A DNA stretch of 64,000 nt from Lysinibacillus_B sp042920265 (GTDB lineage Bacteria > Bacillota > Bacilli > Bacillales_A > Planococcaceae). Of this stretch, positions 26,304 to 34,822 are shown one piece after another. Each line of letters opens with the position of its first letter. Position 1 is the stretch's first letter. Position numbers and translations under genes: made by a program. The stretch is from positions 29,455 to 93,454 of the forward strand of contig NZ_JBDQZI010000016.1 of NCBI RefSeq assembly GCF_042920265.1, in the 5' to 3' direction. The notes below the pieces were generated by a model that searched no databases, was not told the origin of the DNA, and was given only the letters and a program-made list of their open reading frames with translations.

Positions 26304-27022
26304 CGTACACCTCCACGTAAAAACTGCTGAATTGCAGGAATATTTGAGTGCTCGAGAATGGACACATCCCCACTTGCGATGAGTTTGCCGTCCTGCATAA
26401 TCCAAGTGAAATCGCTAAGTGTCCGAGCTTGTTCAAGATTATGTGTAATCCAAATAATCGTGACGCCGTATTTACGGTTAATGTTTAAAATGAGCTCTTC
26501 AACTTCTCTTGTAGAAGTGGGATCGAGCGCAGATGTAATTTCATCGAGCAATAAAATATCAGATTGATTCACCAGTGTGCGCGCGATGGAGAGACGTTGC
26601 TTCTGTCCACCTGATAGTTCGGTTGCCTCGCGTGTTAAAAAAGAGGCATCTAAATAGACGTCCTCTAAAAAAGAGATGGCTTCCTCTTGTGGCAACGTCT
26701 TTTGTTGTAATTTTCGCGGTAGTGCTAAATTTTCATAGACGCTCGCTCGAATAATAGGGGAGCTTTGCAGTACGATGCCCGCTTTTCGTCGTAAATGTGT
26801 CGGTTCGTATGTATGAATAGCTTGCCCTTCGATGATAATTTCTCCGGCTGTAGGCGCAAGAAGACCGTTACACATTTTGAGTAAGGTTGTTTTGCCAGCA
26901 CCGGAAGGCCCGACAAGTGTTGTAATGCGTCCTTTATTAAAGGTACCGGTAATGTTTTGCAAAATCAGCCGGTCTTTCACCGAAAAAGAAAGATTCTTTA
27001 GTTCGATTGCTTGTTCTGTCAT
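26300..27022 (-). CDS. fetA: ABC transporter ATP-binding protein, FetA/YjkB-like
   Basis: A 240-residue ABC ATPase. Walker A GPSGAGKTT (38-46), Q-loop VLQSSP, signature LSGGQKQRLS (about 137-146), Walker B ILLLDEITSALD and H-loop ITHN. The DEITSALD form of Walker B is typical of the FetA group. It energises the FetB permease encoded by the overlapping downstream gene. AAGGGAGACTTC precedes the ATG. Confidence 0.9.
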   Translation of the reverse strand: MTEQAIELKNLSFSVKDRLILQNITGTFNKGRITTLVGPSGAGKTTLLKMCNGLLAPTAGEIIIEGQAIHTYEPTHLRRKAGIVLQSSPIIRASVYENLALPRKLQQKTLPQEEAISFLEDVYLDASFLTREATELSGGQKQRLSIARTLVNQSDILLLDEITSALDPTSTREVEELILNINRKYGVTIIWITHNLEQARTLSDFTWIMQDGKLIASGDVSILEHSNIPAIQQFLRGGVR

Positions 27023-27065
27023 TCCAATGAAGTCTCCCTTAATCTTTTTTTTTTATTATAACCCA

Positions 27066-27107
27066 AAAAAAGTACAGACGAAGCTTAGAGGAACTTCGCC
27101 TGCACTT
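27066..27107 (-). terminator. Terminator of the glnB-amt operon
   Basis: On the minus strand AGTGCAGGCGAAG pairs with CTTCGTCTGTACT, followed by TTTTTTT. It separates amt from fetA. Confidence 0.8.
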
Positions 27108-27173
27108 GAAAACTTGATGAGGGGATCAAGCTTTCGAGCAATTATGTTTGAAAGATTTGGAGCAATGAGAAAG

Positions 27174-28472
27174 CTACACTTGTTTTTCTTTTACGTGTGT
27201 CCCGAGTGTTGTTAAGCGCTGTGCAAATGTATCGCTTTTACCACTCAAACCGCGGAATACATCTTGTTGGAATTCGTAGGCGTGTGAGCCGTGTTCAGCT
27301 ATATCTAGGCCTTCAATTTCCTCTTCTCGTGTGACGCGTAATGGGACGAATAATTTAATCATGCTTAAGCTCACGGCTACTGTAACAGCCGTCCATGCGC
27401 TCACAGCTAAAACACCGATTGCTTGCACGCCTAACAATGTGGCACCGCCGCCGTATAGTAAGCCACCGCCACCCGCTACGTCGAATAAACCGACAGCTAA
27501 CGTACCCCAAATACCGCACAGCCCGTGAACGGCTACTGCACCAACTGGATCGTCCACTTTTAGCTTCCATTCAATGAAGCGTACACCTTCTACTAAAATG
27601 ACACCCGCTAATAAACCAGTAATGATAGCGCCTACTAAGCTTAAGTTCGCGGCACCTGCTGTAATGCCAACGAGGCCCGCTAATGCGCCGTTTAATGTGA
27701 GGGAGCCATCCATTTGACCGTAACGGAATTTTGTATAAAAAGCTGTTGCAACAATGCCAGCTGAAGCAGATAAAAATGTGTTAGCAATAACGCTAGGAAC
27801 GAGTTCTGGATCGGCTGCTAATGTGGAAGCGCCATTAAATCCAAACCACCCTAACCAAAGAATAAAAACGCCTAATGCACCGAGAGGAATGGAATGACCG
27901 GGAATCACATTGATTTGTTTGCCTGCATATTTCCCTAAACGTGGACCGATCATCGCGGCTGCTACTAATGCCCCGACAGCCCCCGTTAAGTGAACGACCG
28001 TTGAACCGGCAAAATCGATAAAGCCTAAAGCTGTCAGCCAGCCGTCACCTTGCCACACCCAGTGACCAATAACAGGATAGATAAATAAAGTCATAATAAC
28101 AACGATAGCGATATAAGCGGAGATATTTGCGCGTTCTGCAACAGCACCAGAAATAATGGTTGCACATGTTGCGGCAAACATGGCTTGGAAGACGAAGAGG
28201 GCGATGTCGTCTACACCTTGTAAGGCGAAACCAGAAGTACCGATAAATCCACCAGCGGTATCACCGAACATGATTGCATAGCCTGCTAGGAAATAAACAA
28301 TCCCGCCAATTGAAATGGTCAGTATATTTTTCATTAAAATATTGATGGCGTTTTTGGAACGTGTAAAGCCTGCTTCTACCATGGCGAACCCAGCATGCAT
28401 AAAGAATACTAAAATAGCACCAAGCATTACCCAAACTAAGTTAATCGAAAGTTCTAACGCTTCCACTGTCAT
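27174..28472 (-). CDS. amt: Ammonium transporter (Amt/NrgA family)
   Basis: 432 residues with eleven predicted membrane spans and a short cytoplasmic tail. The twin pore histidines are present in VVHLTGAVGA and VAVHGLCGIWGT, and the family signature GxxxxHxxGxxGA is intact. It imports ammonium/ammonia under nitrogen limitation. The PII gene lies 14 bases upstream on the same transcript; PII proteins plug Amt pores when nitrogen is plentiful. Expression should follow the GlnR/TnrA boxes upstream of glnB. Confidence 0.95.
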   Translation of the reverse strand: MTVEALELSINLVWVMLGAILVFFMHAGFAMVEAGFTRSKNAINILMKNILTISIGGIVYFLAGYAIMFGDTAGGFIGTSGFALQGVDDIALFVFQAMFAATCATIISGAVAERANISAYIAIVVIMTLFIYPVIGHWVWQGDGWLTALGFIDFAGSTVVHLTGAVGALVAAAMIGPRLGKYAGKQINVIPGHSIPLGALGVFILWLGWFGFNGASTLAADPELVPSVIANTFLSASAGIVATAFYTKFRYGQMDGSLTLNGALAGLVGITAGAANLSLVGAIITGLLAGVILVEGVRFIEWKLKVDDPVGAVAVHGLCGIWGTLAVGLFDVAGGGGLLYGGGATLLGVQAIGVLAVSAWTAVTVAVSLSMIKLFVPLRVTREEEIEGLDIAEHGSHAYEFQQDVFRGLSGKSDTFAQRLTTLGTHVKEKQV

Positions 28473-28486
28473 CTCAATCTCCTCCT

Positions 28487-28828
28487 TTAATCAATGGCCA
28501 CAGAGCCAACTTCTTTTGTCCGAATACGAATGGCCTGTTCGACGGGGTAAATGAAAATTTTACCGTCGCCGACTTGACCTGTGCAGGCGTCCCGTAAAAT
28601 CACATCTACAATGGCTTGCACTTTTGCGTTATCTACTACCATTTCGAGTTTTAGCTTTTGTGAAAATTCCATTGAATATTGATTGCCACGGAATAGTGCT
28701 GTGCGCCCTTCTTGACGACCGCAGCCTGCGATTTCAGAAATGCTTAGTCCATCGATCCCTTCTTGTGCTAAGCCTTCACGCACCGCAGCGAAAACTTCCG
28801 GCCGGATAATGGCTTCAATTTTTTTCAT
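28487..28828 (-). CDS. glnB: PII nitrogen regulatory protein
   Basis: A 113-residue PII protein. It opens MKKIEAIIRP. The T-loop (about 36-55) reads GRQEGRTALFRGNQYSMEF, with Tyr at the uridylylation position 51, and the C-terminal signature DGKIFIYPVEQAIRIRT is complete. It binds ATP/ADP and 2-oxoglutarate and controls Amt. Start at 28828 is preceded by AAGGAG with 9 bases spacing; a TTG three codons upstream is less likely. The order glnB then amt is reversed relative to B. subtilis nrgA-nrgB. Confidence 0.93.
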   Translation of the reverse strand: MKKIEAIIRPEVFAAVREGLAQEGIDGLSISEIAGCGRQEGRTALFRGNQYSMEFSQKLKLEMVVDNAKVQAIVDVILRDACTGQVGDGKIFIYPVEQAIRIRTKEVGSVAID

Positions 28829-28844
28829 GCTCAACAACTCCTTA

Positions 28845-28861
28845 TGTTAGGTTAATTAACA
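28845..28861. promoter_or_regulatory. GlnR/TnrA box 1 (overlaps glnB transcription start)
   Basis: TGTTAGGTTAATTAACA is a perfect match to TGTnA-N7-TnACA. It covers the predicted transcription start of glnB, a repressor-like position. Confidence 0.75.
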
Positions 28862-28889
28862 TGTTAAAGGGTGCAGAAGTGAAAATCAA
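28861..28889 (-). promoter_or_regulatory. Sigma-A-type promoter of glnB-amt
   Basis: On the minus strand: -35 TTGATT (28889-28884), 17-base spacer, -10 TAACAT (28866-28861). Predicted start near 28854, giving a leader of about 26 bases that includes the AAGGAG site. Confidence 0.55.
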
Positions 28890-28897
28890 TAGTTGTA

Positions 28898-28914
28898 TGT
28901 CATAAAAACTTACA
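28898..28914. promoter_or_regulatory. GlnR/TnrA box 2 (upstream activator-like position)
   Basis: TGTCATAAAAACTTACA is a perfect TGTnA-N7-TnACA match. Its centre is about 52 bases upstream of the predicted glnB start, and 53 bases (five helical turns) from box 1. This is near the position TnrA uses to activate nrgAB in B. subtilis. Confidence 0.7.
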
Positions 28915-29035
28915 TGTATTTTCGATGGGATTTATCGCATTGTGAGATATAGTGATCAACTGTTGATGGCATTAGGATAAAAAAGAAAGTGTAGGTAGAA
29001 GAAATCGTAGTGAATCGGTATTTACATGAAAAATA

Positions 29036-29052
29036 TGTAACAAAAACTGACA
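29036..29052. promoter_or_regulatory. GlnR/TnrA box 3 between glnB and pncB
   Basis: TGTAACAAAAACTGACA is a perfect TGTnA-N7-TnACA match. It is about 190 bp from the predicted glnB start and about 100 bp before the pncB ATG, so it could serve either gene or support looping between boxes. Confidence 0.6.
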
Positions 29053-29144
29053 ATCGGAAGTGGGCTGAGATGTTTCATGCCTTGTAACGGATTAAATGGT
29101 GTATACTAGGACTAATTATGTTTCGGAAGAAGGGACTTTTTTTA

Positions 29145-30614
29145 ATGAAAGCAAGATATGAAGACGATAGCTTAACACTGCACACAGATTTGTATCAAAT
29201 CAATATGGCGGAAAGTTACTGGGCGGAAGGTATCCATAATCGGAAAGCGGTATTTGAGTTGTATTTCCGTAAATTGCCATTCGGGAATGGCTATGCGGTA
29301 TTTGCAGGACTGGAGCGCATGCTCGACTATTTAAAAAACTTCCGCTTCACAGCATCGGATATCGCGTATTTACGTGAAGAACTAGGGTACAAAGACGATT
29401 TTTTAAATTATTTAAAAGATATTCGTTTTACAGGTTCGATGTACTCCATGGTAGAGGGCGAGCTGGTCTTTGCGAATGAGCCGATTGCTCGGATTGAGGC
29501 ACCGTTAGTAGAAGCGCAGCTAGTGGAGACGGCCTTGTTGAATATTGTCAATTTCCAAACGTTAATCGCTACAAAAGCGAGCCGTATTAAACAAATTGTA
29601 AAAGATGAGGTAGCGATGGAGTTTGGTACGCGTCGTGCGCAGGAGATGGATGCAGCGCTTTGGGGAGCACGTGCAGCCGTAATCGGTGGCTTTGAATCGA
29701 CGTCGAATGTTCGAGCGGGGAAACGTTTTGGTATACCAGTAGCAGGTACACATGCTCATGCGCTTGTCCAAGCATACAAAAATGATTATGATGCGTTCCA
29801 TTCGTATGCAAAACGTCATCGTGATTGCGTATTTTTAGTCGACACATACAACACGTTAAAATCGGGTGTGCCAACCGCGATTCAAGTAGCGAAGGAATTA
29901 GGGGATCAAATCAATTTTATCGGGGTTCGTTTAGATAGTGGCGATATTGCCTTCTTATCAAAAGAAGCCCGTCGTATGTTAGATGAAGCAGGATTCCATG
30001 ATGCTAAAATTATCGTCTCAAATGATTTAGATGAGTATACGATTTTAAACTTAAAAGCACAGGGCGCGCGCGTCGATATGTGGGGCATTGGGACAAAATT
30101 GATTACCGCTTACGATCAACCAGCTTTAGGTGCGGTATATAAAATGGTGTCGATTGAAAATGAAAAAGGTGAAATGGAAGATACGATTAAAATTTCTGCC
30201 AATGCTGAAAAAGTAACGACACCAGGATTGAAGCGTGTTTACCGTATTATTAACAAAACAAATGGTAAATCAGAAGGCGATTATATCGCGATGGCAGATG
30301 AAAATCCGCAGGCAGAAGAGCACTTGAAAATGTTCCACCCTGTGCATACATTTGTCTCGAAATTTGTGACAAACTTTGAAGCGAAAGATTTGCATGTAGA
30401 AGTCATTAAAGACGGTAACATTGTGTATGACAATCCATCGCTGTGGGAAATGCGCCAGTATGCATTTGATAATTTAGAATTATTATGGGACGAATATAAA
30501 CGTTCACTCAACCCGGAAGAGTACCCAGTTGATTTAAGTCAAAAATGCTGGGACAACAAAATGCTTAATATTCAAGAAGTGCGTGAAATGGTTGAAGTGA
30601 TGGAAAAACGATAA
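29145..30614 (+). CDS. pncB: Nicotinate phosphoribosyltransferase
   Basis: 489 residues, typical of the Gram-positive long form. Landmarks: LTLHTDLYQINMAESYW at the N-terminus, EFGTRRAQ (about 160-167), the phosphoribosyl-contact region GTHAHALVQAY (near 204), and GVRLDSGDIAFLSKEAR (about 262-278) with the catalytic aspartate. It joins nicotinate and PRPP to nicotinate mononucleotide in the Preiss-Handler salvage pathway. Start at 29145 is preceded by AGAAGGG; an ATG at 29118 lacks a good site. NadE, the last NAD step, is encoded 25 bases downstream. Confidence 0.94.
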   Translation: MKARYEDDSLTLHTDLYQINMAESYWAEGIHNRKAVFELYFRKLPFGNGYAVFAGLERMLDYLKNFRFTASDIAYLREELGYKDDFLNYLKDIRFTGSMYSMVEGELVFANEPIARIEAPLVEAQLVETALLNIVNFQTLIATKASRIKQIVKDEVAMEFGTRRAQEMDAALWGARAAVIGGFESTSNVRAGKRFGIPVAGTHAHALVQAYKNDYDAFHSYAKRHRDCVFLVDTYNTLKSGVPTAIQVAKELGDQINFIGVRLDSGDIAFLSKEARRMLDEAGFHDAKIIVSNDLDEYTILNLKAQGARVDMWGIGTKLITAYDQPALGAVYKMVSIENEKGEMEDTIKISANAEKVTTPGLKRVYRIINKTNGKSEGDYIAMADENPQAEEHLKMFHPVHTFVSKFVTNFEAKDLHVEVIKDGNIVYDNPSLWEMRQYAFDNLELLWDEYKRSLNPEEYPVDLSQKCWDNKMLNIQEVREMVEVMEKR

Positions 30615-30639
30615 TTTGAATGAAAAGGAGCGGTGTGTG

Positions 30640-31467
30640 ATGTCGAATCTACAAAAGCGAATTATCGAAGAGTTACATGTATTACCGAAAATTAATGTAG
30701 AAGAAGAAATACGTAAATCCATTGATTTTATGAAGGCATATGCCGAAAAACATAGCTTCGTAAAAGGCTTTGTATTAGGTATTAGTGGTGGACAAGATTC
30801 CACCTTAACAGGCAAGCTTGCCCAATTAGCGGTGAATGAACTAAACGAAGAAGCGGGCGAAAAGAAATATGCATTTATGGCTGTACGTCTTCCGTACGGC
30901 GAGCAAGCAGATGAACAAGACTGTCAAGATGCGCTTGATTTCATTCAGCCTGATCAAATTTATACCGTGAATATTAAAGGCGCGGTCGATGCGAGTGTTC
31001 GTGCGTTAGCAGACGCGGGTGTTGCGCTAAGCGACTTTGCTAAAGGGAATGAAAAGGCGCGGGAACGGATGAAGGTACAGTTCTCGATTGCGGCGATGAA
31101 TAGTGCCGTTGTCCTTGGCACAGACCATGCAGCAGAAGCAATTACAGGATTCTTTACAAAGTTTGGGGACGGTGGCGCAGATTTAATGCCAATTTTCCGT
31201 TTAAATAAACGTCAGGGCAGACAAATGTTAGCGCACCTCAACTGTCCTGAACATCTTTATTTGAAAATACCGACTGCTGACTTAGAGGAAGAACGACCAT
31301 CCTTACCAGATGAAGCGGCGCTTGGGGTCACGTATGAGCAAATTGATGATTATTTAGAAGGAAAAGAAATCCCGAAAGAAGCACGTGAAGTGTTAGAGGG
31401 GCATTATGTACGTTCGCAGCATAAACGCCACTTACCGATTACTATATTTGATGATTTTTGGAAATAA
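30640..31467 (+). CDS. nadE: Ammonia-dependent NAD+ synthetase
   Basis: 275 residues, the short NH3-dependent form. The ATP-pyrophosphatase P-loop is GISGGQDSTL (residues 49-58), with the downstream motifs GTDHAAEAITGFFTKFGDGG and KIPTADLEEERPSLPDE. It amidates deamido-NAD to NAD+. Start at 30640 has AAGGAG 9 bases upstream. It forms an operon with pncB, so salvage and the final NAD step are co-expressed. Confidence 0.95.
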   Translation: MSNLQKRIIEELHVLPKINVEEEIRKSIDFMKAYAEKHSFVKGFVLGISGGQDSTLTGKLAQLAVNELNEEAGEKKYAFMAVRLPYGEQADEQDCQDALDFIQPDQIYTVNIKGAVDASVRALADAGVALSDFAKGNEKARERMKVQFSIAAMNSAVVLGTDHAAEAITGFFTKFGDGGADLMPIFRLNKRQGRQMLAHLNCPEHLYLKIPTADLEEERPSLPDEAALGVTYEQIDDYLEGKEIPKEAREVLEGHYVRSQHKRHLPITIFDDFWK

Positions 31468-31480
31468 ATAATGACTTTTT

Positions 31481-31518
31481 GCCGTGCTAGAAAAAATCTA
31501 GTGCGGTTTTCTTTATTT
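31481..31518 (+). terminator. Terminator of pncB-nadE
   Basis: GCCGTGCTAGA pairs with TCTAGTGCGGT (one G-U pair), followed by TTTCTTTATTT. Confidence 0.8.
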
Positions 31519-31576
31519 ATAGGAATATTTGTCGATACAAATACCTAAGAACAATAGAGAATGGGGGGATGGTGCA

Positions 31577-31909
31577 ATGAGAACATCGCGTGTTAGTATG
31601 GCCGCATCAAGCACCTATCGCAATGCGAAACGCTATTTAGAAACGGAAGAAGCATTTATTTTATTTAATGATGGCAGTTCACTTGAGCATTTCAATGAGC
31701 GACAGCAAAAAAAGCAAAAGAAGCAGAAAAAAACACCGGCCGCTAAACCCGTGCTCGTCAATAAAAAACAGCATGTATTAATTAAAGGAATTCAGTTTGA
31801 TGCAGATACAGTGACGATAGTACGTAATCACTTATTGCACCAATCGCTCAACGTTAGCTACCTTAACAATATGAAACGTCGTCATCATACGTATCGTACG
31901 TCTATATAA
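31577..31909 (+). CDS. Small basic protein of unknown function
   Basis: A 110-residue, very basic protein with a lysine/glutamine-rich linker (QQKKQKKQKKT near 43-53) between an N-terminal part of about 40 residues and a C-terminal part rich in His/Asn/Arg. No membrane span or signal peptide. Start at 31577 is preceded by GGGGGATGG. Terminators lie on both sides. Not recognised; the charge suggests nucleic-acid or spore association, which is only a guess. Confidence 0.6.
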   Translation: MRTSRVSMAASSTYRNAKRYLETEEAFILFNDGSSLEHFNERQQKKQKKQKKTPAAKPVLVNKKQHVLIKGIQFDADTVTIVRNHLLHQSLNVSYLNNMKRRHHTYRTSI

Positions 31910-31942
31910 TCACCTGGACCATTTGTGTTTAGGTGATTTTTT
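31908..31942 (+). terminator. Terminator after the small basic protein gene
   Basis: AATCACCT pairs with AGGTGATT, followed by TTTTTATT. The stop codon lies at the base of the stem. Confidence 0.75.
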
Positions 31943-31961
31943 TATTGTTAGCGAAGAACCC

Positions 31962-32255
31962 CATCGTATGCGAGCAAAACGAAGAGGTATCCGGTCATAA
32001 AAGGGGTGAACGAGTAAAACAAAGGCGTATGCATGCAAAAAGCCGAAGTATGCGGTCAAAAGCGTCGGCTATCCGAGCAAAACAAAGGGGTATCCGATCA
32101 TAAAAGGGGTGAACGAGCAAAAAGGTATACTTATGCGGTCAAAACCCAGCCGTATGCGAGCAAAAAGGTATAATATGTGGTCAAAAATCACAGTATGTGA
32201 GCAAAACCCCCGGCTATCCGAGCAAAACGAAGGCGTATCCGGTCATAAAGGGCGA
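31962..32255 (+). repeat. Array 2 of the 21-bp CAAAA-phased repeat (largest copy)
   Basis: Fourteen degenerate units with A-tract ends at 31979, 32002, 32019, 32040, 32061, 32082, 32105, 32122, 32144, 32165, 32186, 32206, 32227 and 32249; the mean step is about 20.8 bp. Unit cores alternate irregularly between CGAGCAAAA and CGGTCAAAA (or CGGTCATAAAA). Two 40-bp segments containing GGTCATAAAAGGGGTGAACG or its GATC variant are near-duplicates, showing internal duplication. It fills the gap between a terminator and the first nosL gene. No credible coding capacity. Confidence 0.85.
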
Positions 32256-32381
32256 TAAAAATAAAAAATGGAAATATTTATAAAAAGTTTTTCAAACATT
32301 TCACATCAACTTTCATTTTATTTCACAACTACCTAGTAAAGTAATAAGTAGATAGGATATGAATGAAAAGGGGTTTAAAAC

Positions 32382-33038
32382 ATGAAAAGATTTAAACATG
32401 TACTTGTCGCAACAGGTATCGTAATGGCACTTGCTGCATGTGGCAATGAAGAAGTTTCCAAAGAAGAAGAGACAGCAGCACCACAAACAGAAGTAGAAGA
32501 AGATGCATCGACAATCGTGAAACAAGAAGAAGTAGCATCACTAGTAGACCCACGCTTACAAGAGCCAACAGAGGATACAATTTGTGAAATGTGTAATATG
32601 AAAGTGTACACAAAAGAGCATGAACTCGGTGTATTCTCAGCACAAGCGATTAAAGCAGACGGTTCGATCGCTTTCTATGATGATATCGGTTGTTTATTAA
32701 ATGCTGAACTCGCGAATAATGAAGAAAACGATAAATATGTACGTGACTACAACACATTAGACTGGGCTTTAGTGGAAGATGTGACAATCGTCAAAACAGA
32801 AATAAAATCACCGATGAACTGGGGTTACATCTACTTCGTGGATAAGGCAGATGCGGACAAATATATTGAAGAAAATCCAACAGCGCATGTAGAAGAGCTA
32901 CAAACAATCAAAGATGCGGCGAAAAAACGCCGTGAAGAAAAGATGAAAAAAATGGCTGAAGAAGGTTCAACAGATATGAATCATTCAGATGAAGGTCATA
33001 TGGATCATTCAACAACAGAAGAAGACCATAACCATTAA
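32382..33038 (+). CDS. nosL: NosL-like copper-binding lipoprotein, long form
   Basis: A 218-residue lipoprotein. Signal peptide with lipobox LAAC (Cys20), an acidic linker (about 23-50), then the NosL domain (about 55-170) with CEMCNMKV, the CxxCxM copper-ligand motif, followed by YDDIGC. The tail (about 190-218) is rich in His and Met (MNHSDEGHMDHSTTEEDHNH) and suited to binding copper. NosL delivers Cu(I) for nitrous oxide reductase assembly. First of five nos genes; a hairpin separates it from nosD. ATG start with AAAAGGGG upstream. Confidence 0.87.
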   Translation: MKRFKHVLVATGIVMALAACGNEEVSKEEETAAPQTEVEEDASTIVKQEEVASLVDPRLQEPTEDTICEMCNMKVYTKEHELGVFSAQAIKADGSIAFYDDIGCLLNAELANNEENDKYVRDYNTLDWALVEDVTIVKTEIKSPMNWGYIYFVDKADADKYIEENPTAHVEELQTIKDAAKKRREEKMKKMAEEGSTDMNHSDEGHMDHSTTEEDHNH

Positions 33039-33046
33039 TCCGAGGC

Positions 33047-33074
33047 GACTAGAAGAATTTCTTCTAGTCTTTTC
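33047..33074 (+). terminator. Hairpin between nosL and nosD
   Basis: GACTAGAAGAA pairs with TTCTTCTAGTC, followed by TTTTC. It may attenuate or stabilise the nosL part of the transcript. Confidence 0.65.
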
Positions 33075-33095
33075 GGCGTTATGTGAGGTGAGGGC

Positions 33096-34376
33096 ATGAA
33101 AAAAATCGTTTGGTTGCTTTTGTTACTGTGCATCACGGGTGCATCGACAGGAGCCGCGCAAGTAGTGGATTTGCAATCGCAAATTGATGCAGCGGAAGAA
33201 GGAAGTGTCATCCAACTTGAAAAAGGTGTGTACGAAGGAAATGTTATCATCACGAAATCCATCTTTCTAGAAGGGGAGAACGGGACCGTTATGAAGGCGC
33301 ATGCTGATACCCCTGCTATTTTGATTGAAAACGCTAGTGATGTCGCTGTTCGCGGTATCGACATTGAGACGCTTGGGACAGGGGTTACGGTACGTCGCTC
33401 GAACGAGGTCAAGCTTTCTAACATCAACATGCGCGGTGTGGATACAGGCGTCCAAGTGTATAATTCGCAACAGTTGCTAATTAGCTCCCTTGCAATTGAG
33501 GGAAACGCGAAGCATTATGCGAAAAAGGGAAATGGAATTGGGATTTATAATAGTGCCTCCATTGAACTGTTCGAAAACACGATCAATTCCGTACAAGACG
33601 GCTTTTATATTGAAGGTGTACAAGGTATTACGATTCACGACAATACGGTGACGAATAGTCGTTACGGCACCCATTTTATGTATAGTGAGAACGGTGATAT
33701 TCGCCACAACATGTATACACAAAATGTGACGGGGCTCATGGTCATGATGACGGAAGATATCCAGGTGAAACAGAATGATGTGTCTTATCAGGATGGCTTT
33801 AATGGGACAGGGATTACGTTATATGATACGAAAAATACACTACTTCAATCGAACCACATCGAGGGCAATCGCATTGGGGTGAGTGTGCAAAAAACGGTGG
33901 ATGTAGAGCTGTTAGAAAATACGTTTCACATGAATCAAACGGCACTGGAATCGGTCCGTTCAGAAGAGTCGAATACAGCGATGCAAAATCAGTTCGTGGG
34001 CAATCTTGTCAATGTTCGCTCGGATCAGCAAGGGTTGCATTTAGTCAACAACTATTATGATGATTATAACGGCATTGACTTAGACGATAATGGGACAGGG
34101 GACGAGGCGTATGTGGCGTTGCAAAGCTTTGGGCAATGGATGGTGCGAAAGCCGGTGTATCAGTATTTCATTGAATCCCCGAGTGTCGTGCTACTCAATA
34201 CGATTGATAAGCAAACAAACACCACATCGAAAGTGTTACTCGTCGATGAATCGCCTGCAACAATGAAAAATCAAGGACCTACCACATCGTTCCAGCTGCA
34301 GTTACCACAGCTCGTGATCGGATTAGTATTACTTATTGGATGTGTAGTCGTATATAGAAGGAGTGTCAGAATATGA
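33096..34376 (+). CDS. nosD: NosD periplasmic-type beta-helix copper-processing protein
   Basis: 426 residues. Signal peptide (1-21), then a right-handed parallel beta-helix of repeated N-x-I/V...N coils (about 25-350; for example ISLFENTI-like turns), and a C-terminal membrane anchor (LVIGLVLLIGCVVVYRR). This matches NosD of nitrous oxide reductase clusters, which works with the NosFY transporter and NosL in CuZ-site maturation. It overlaps the second nosL by 4 bases (ATGA). Start has GAGGTGAGGG upstream. Confidence 0.9.
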   Translation: MKKIVWLLLLLCITGASTGAAQVVDLQSQIDAAEEGSVIQLEKGVYEGNVIITKSIFLEGENGTVMKAHADTPAILIENASDVAVRGIDIETLGTGVTVRRSNEVKLSNINMRGVDTGVQVYNSQQLLISSLAIEGNAKHYAKKGNGIGIYNSASIELFENTINSVQDGFYIEGVQGITIHDNTVTNSRYGTHFMYSENGDIRHNMYTQNVTGLMVMMTEDIQVKQNDVSYQDGFNGTGITLYDTKNTLLQSNHIEGNRIGVSVQKTVDVELLENTFHMNQTALESVRSEESNTAMQNQFVGNLVNVRSDQQGLHLVNNYYDDYNGIDLDDNGTGDEAYVALQSFGQWMVRKPVYQYFIESPSVVLLNTIDKQTNTTSKVLLVDESPATMKNQGPTTSFQLQLPQLVIGLVLLIGCVVVYRRSVRI

Positions 34377-34822
34377 AATGGAAATGGTTCATCTTAATGG
34401 CAGTATTATTACTTGTAGGTTGCTCAGAAAAAGCGTATGAGCCGAAAGAGGTAAATCCAGAAACTGATATTTGTAAAGTATGTAATATGAGTATCGCGCA
34501 TGAGGACTACGCAGCACAGCTTGTGTTTAAAAATGGAGACTATGAAATGTTTGATGATATTGGTTGTTTAATGGAGTTTCTAGAAGGTACGGAAGAATCG
34601 GAAGTGGGCGCGATGTTTATGAAGGATATGACGGACAACGAATGGGTGGATGTCAAAACAGCTACATATATTTACTCAAAAGATTACTGGACACCAATGA
34701 ACTACGGTGTGCTAGCGTTTAAAACGAAGGAAGAAGCAGAGCAATATATGGCGAGTGAAGGCGACGGGGAACTATTAGCATTTGATGATTTAAAAACATT
34801 TAATTGGGGCGTTCATCATTGA
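34373..34822 (+). CDS. nosL: NosL-like copper-binding lipoprotein, short form
   Basis: A 149-residue lipoprotein with lipobox LVGC (Cys17) and a single NosL domain with CKVCNMSI and FDDIGC. Compared with the first nosL of this cluster it lacks the His/Met-rich tail. Two NosL paralogues in one operon suggest divided roles, for example copper delivery versus storage, which is inference. Overlaps nosD and nosY by 4 bases each. Confidence 0.88.
   Translation: MKWKWFILMAVLLLVGCSEKAYEPKEVNPETDICKVCNMSIAHEDYAAQLVFKNGDYEMFDDIGCLMEFLEGTEESEVGAMFMKDMTDNEWVDVKTATYIYSKDYWTPMNYGVLAFKTKEEAEQYMASEGDGELLAFDDLKTFNWGVHH

Noticed and set aside
27331..27577. Plus-strand and minus-strand frames inside amt
   Set aside because: They are out-of-frame shadows of the ammonium transporter gene.
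31962..32255. CRISPR array
   Set aside because: The conserved part is only 9-14 bp and the variable part about 7 bp, far from repeat/spacer sizes; no cas genes.
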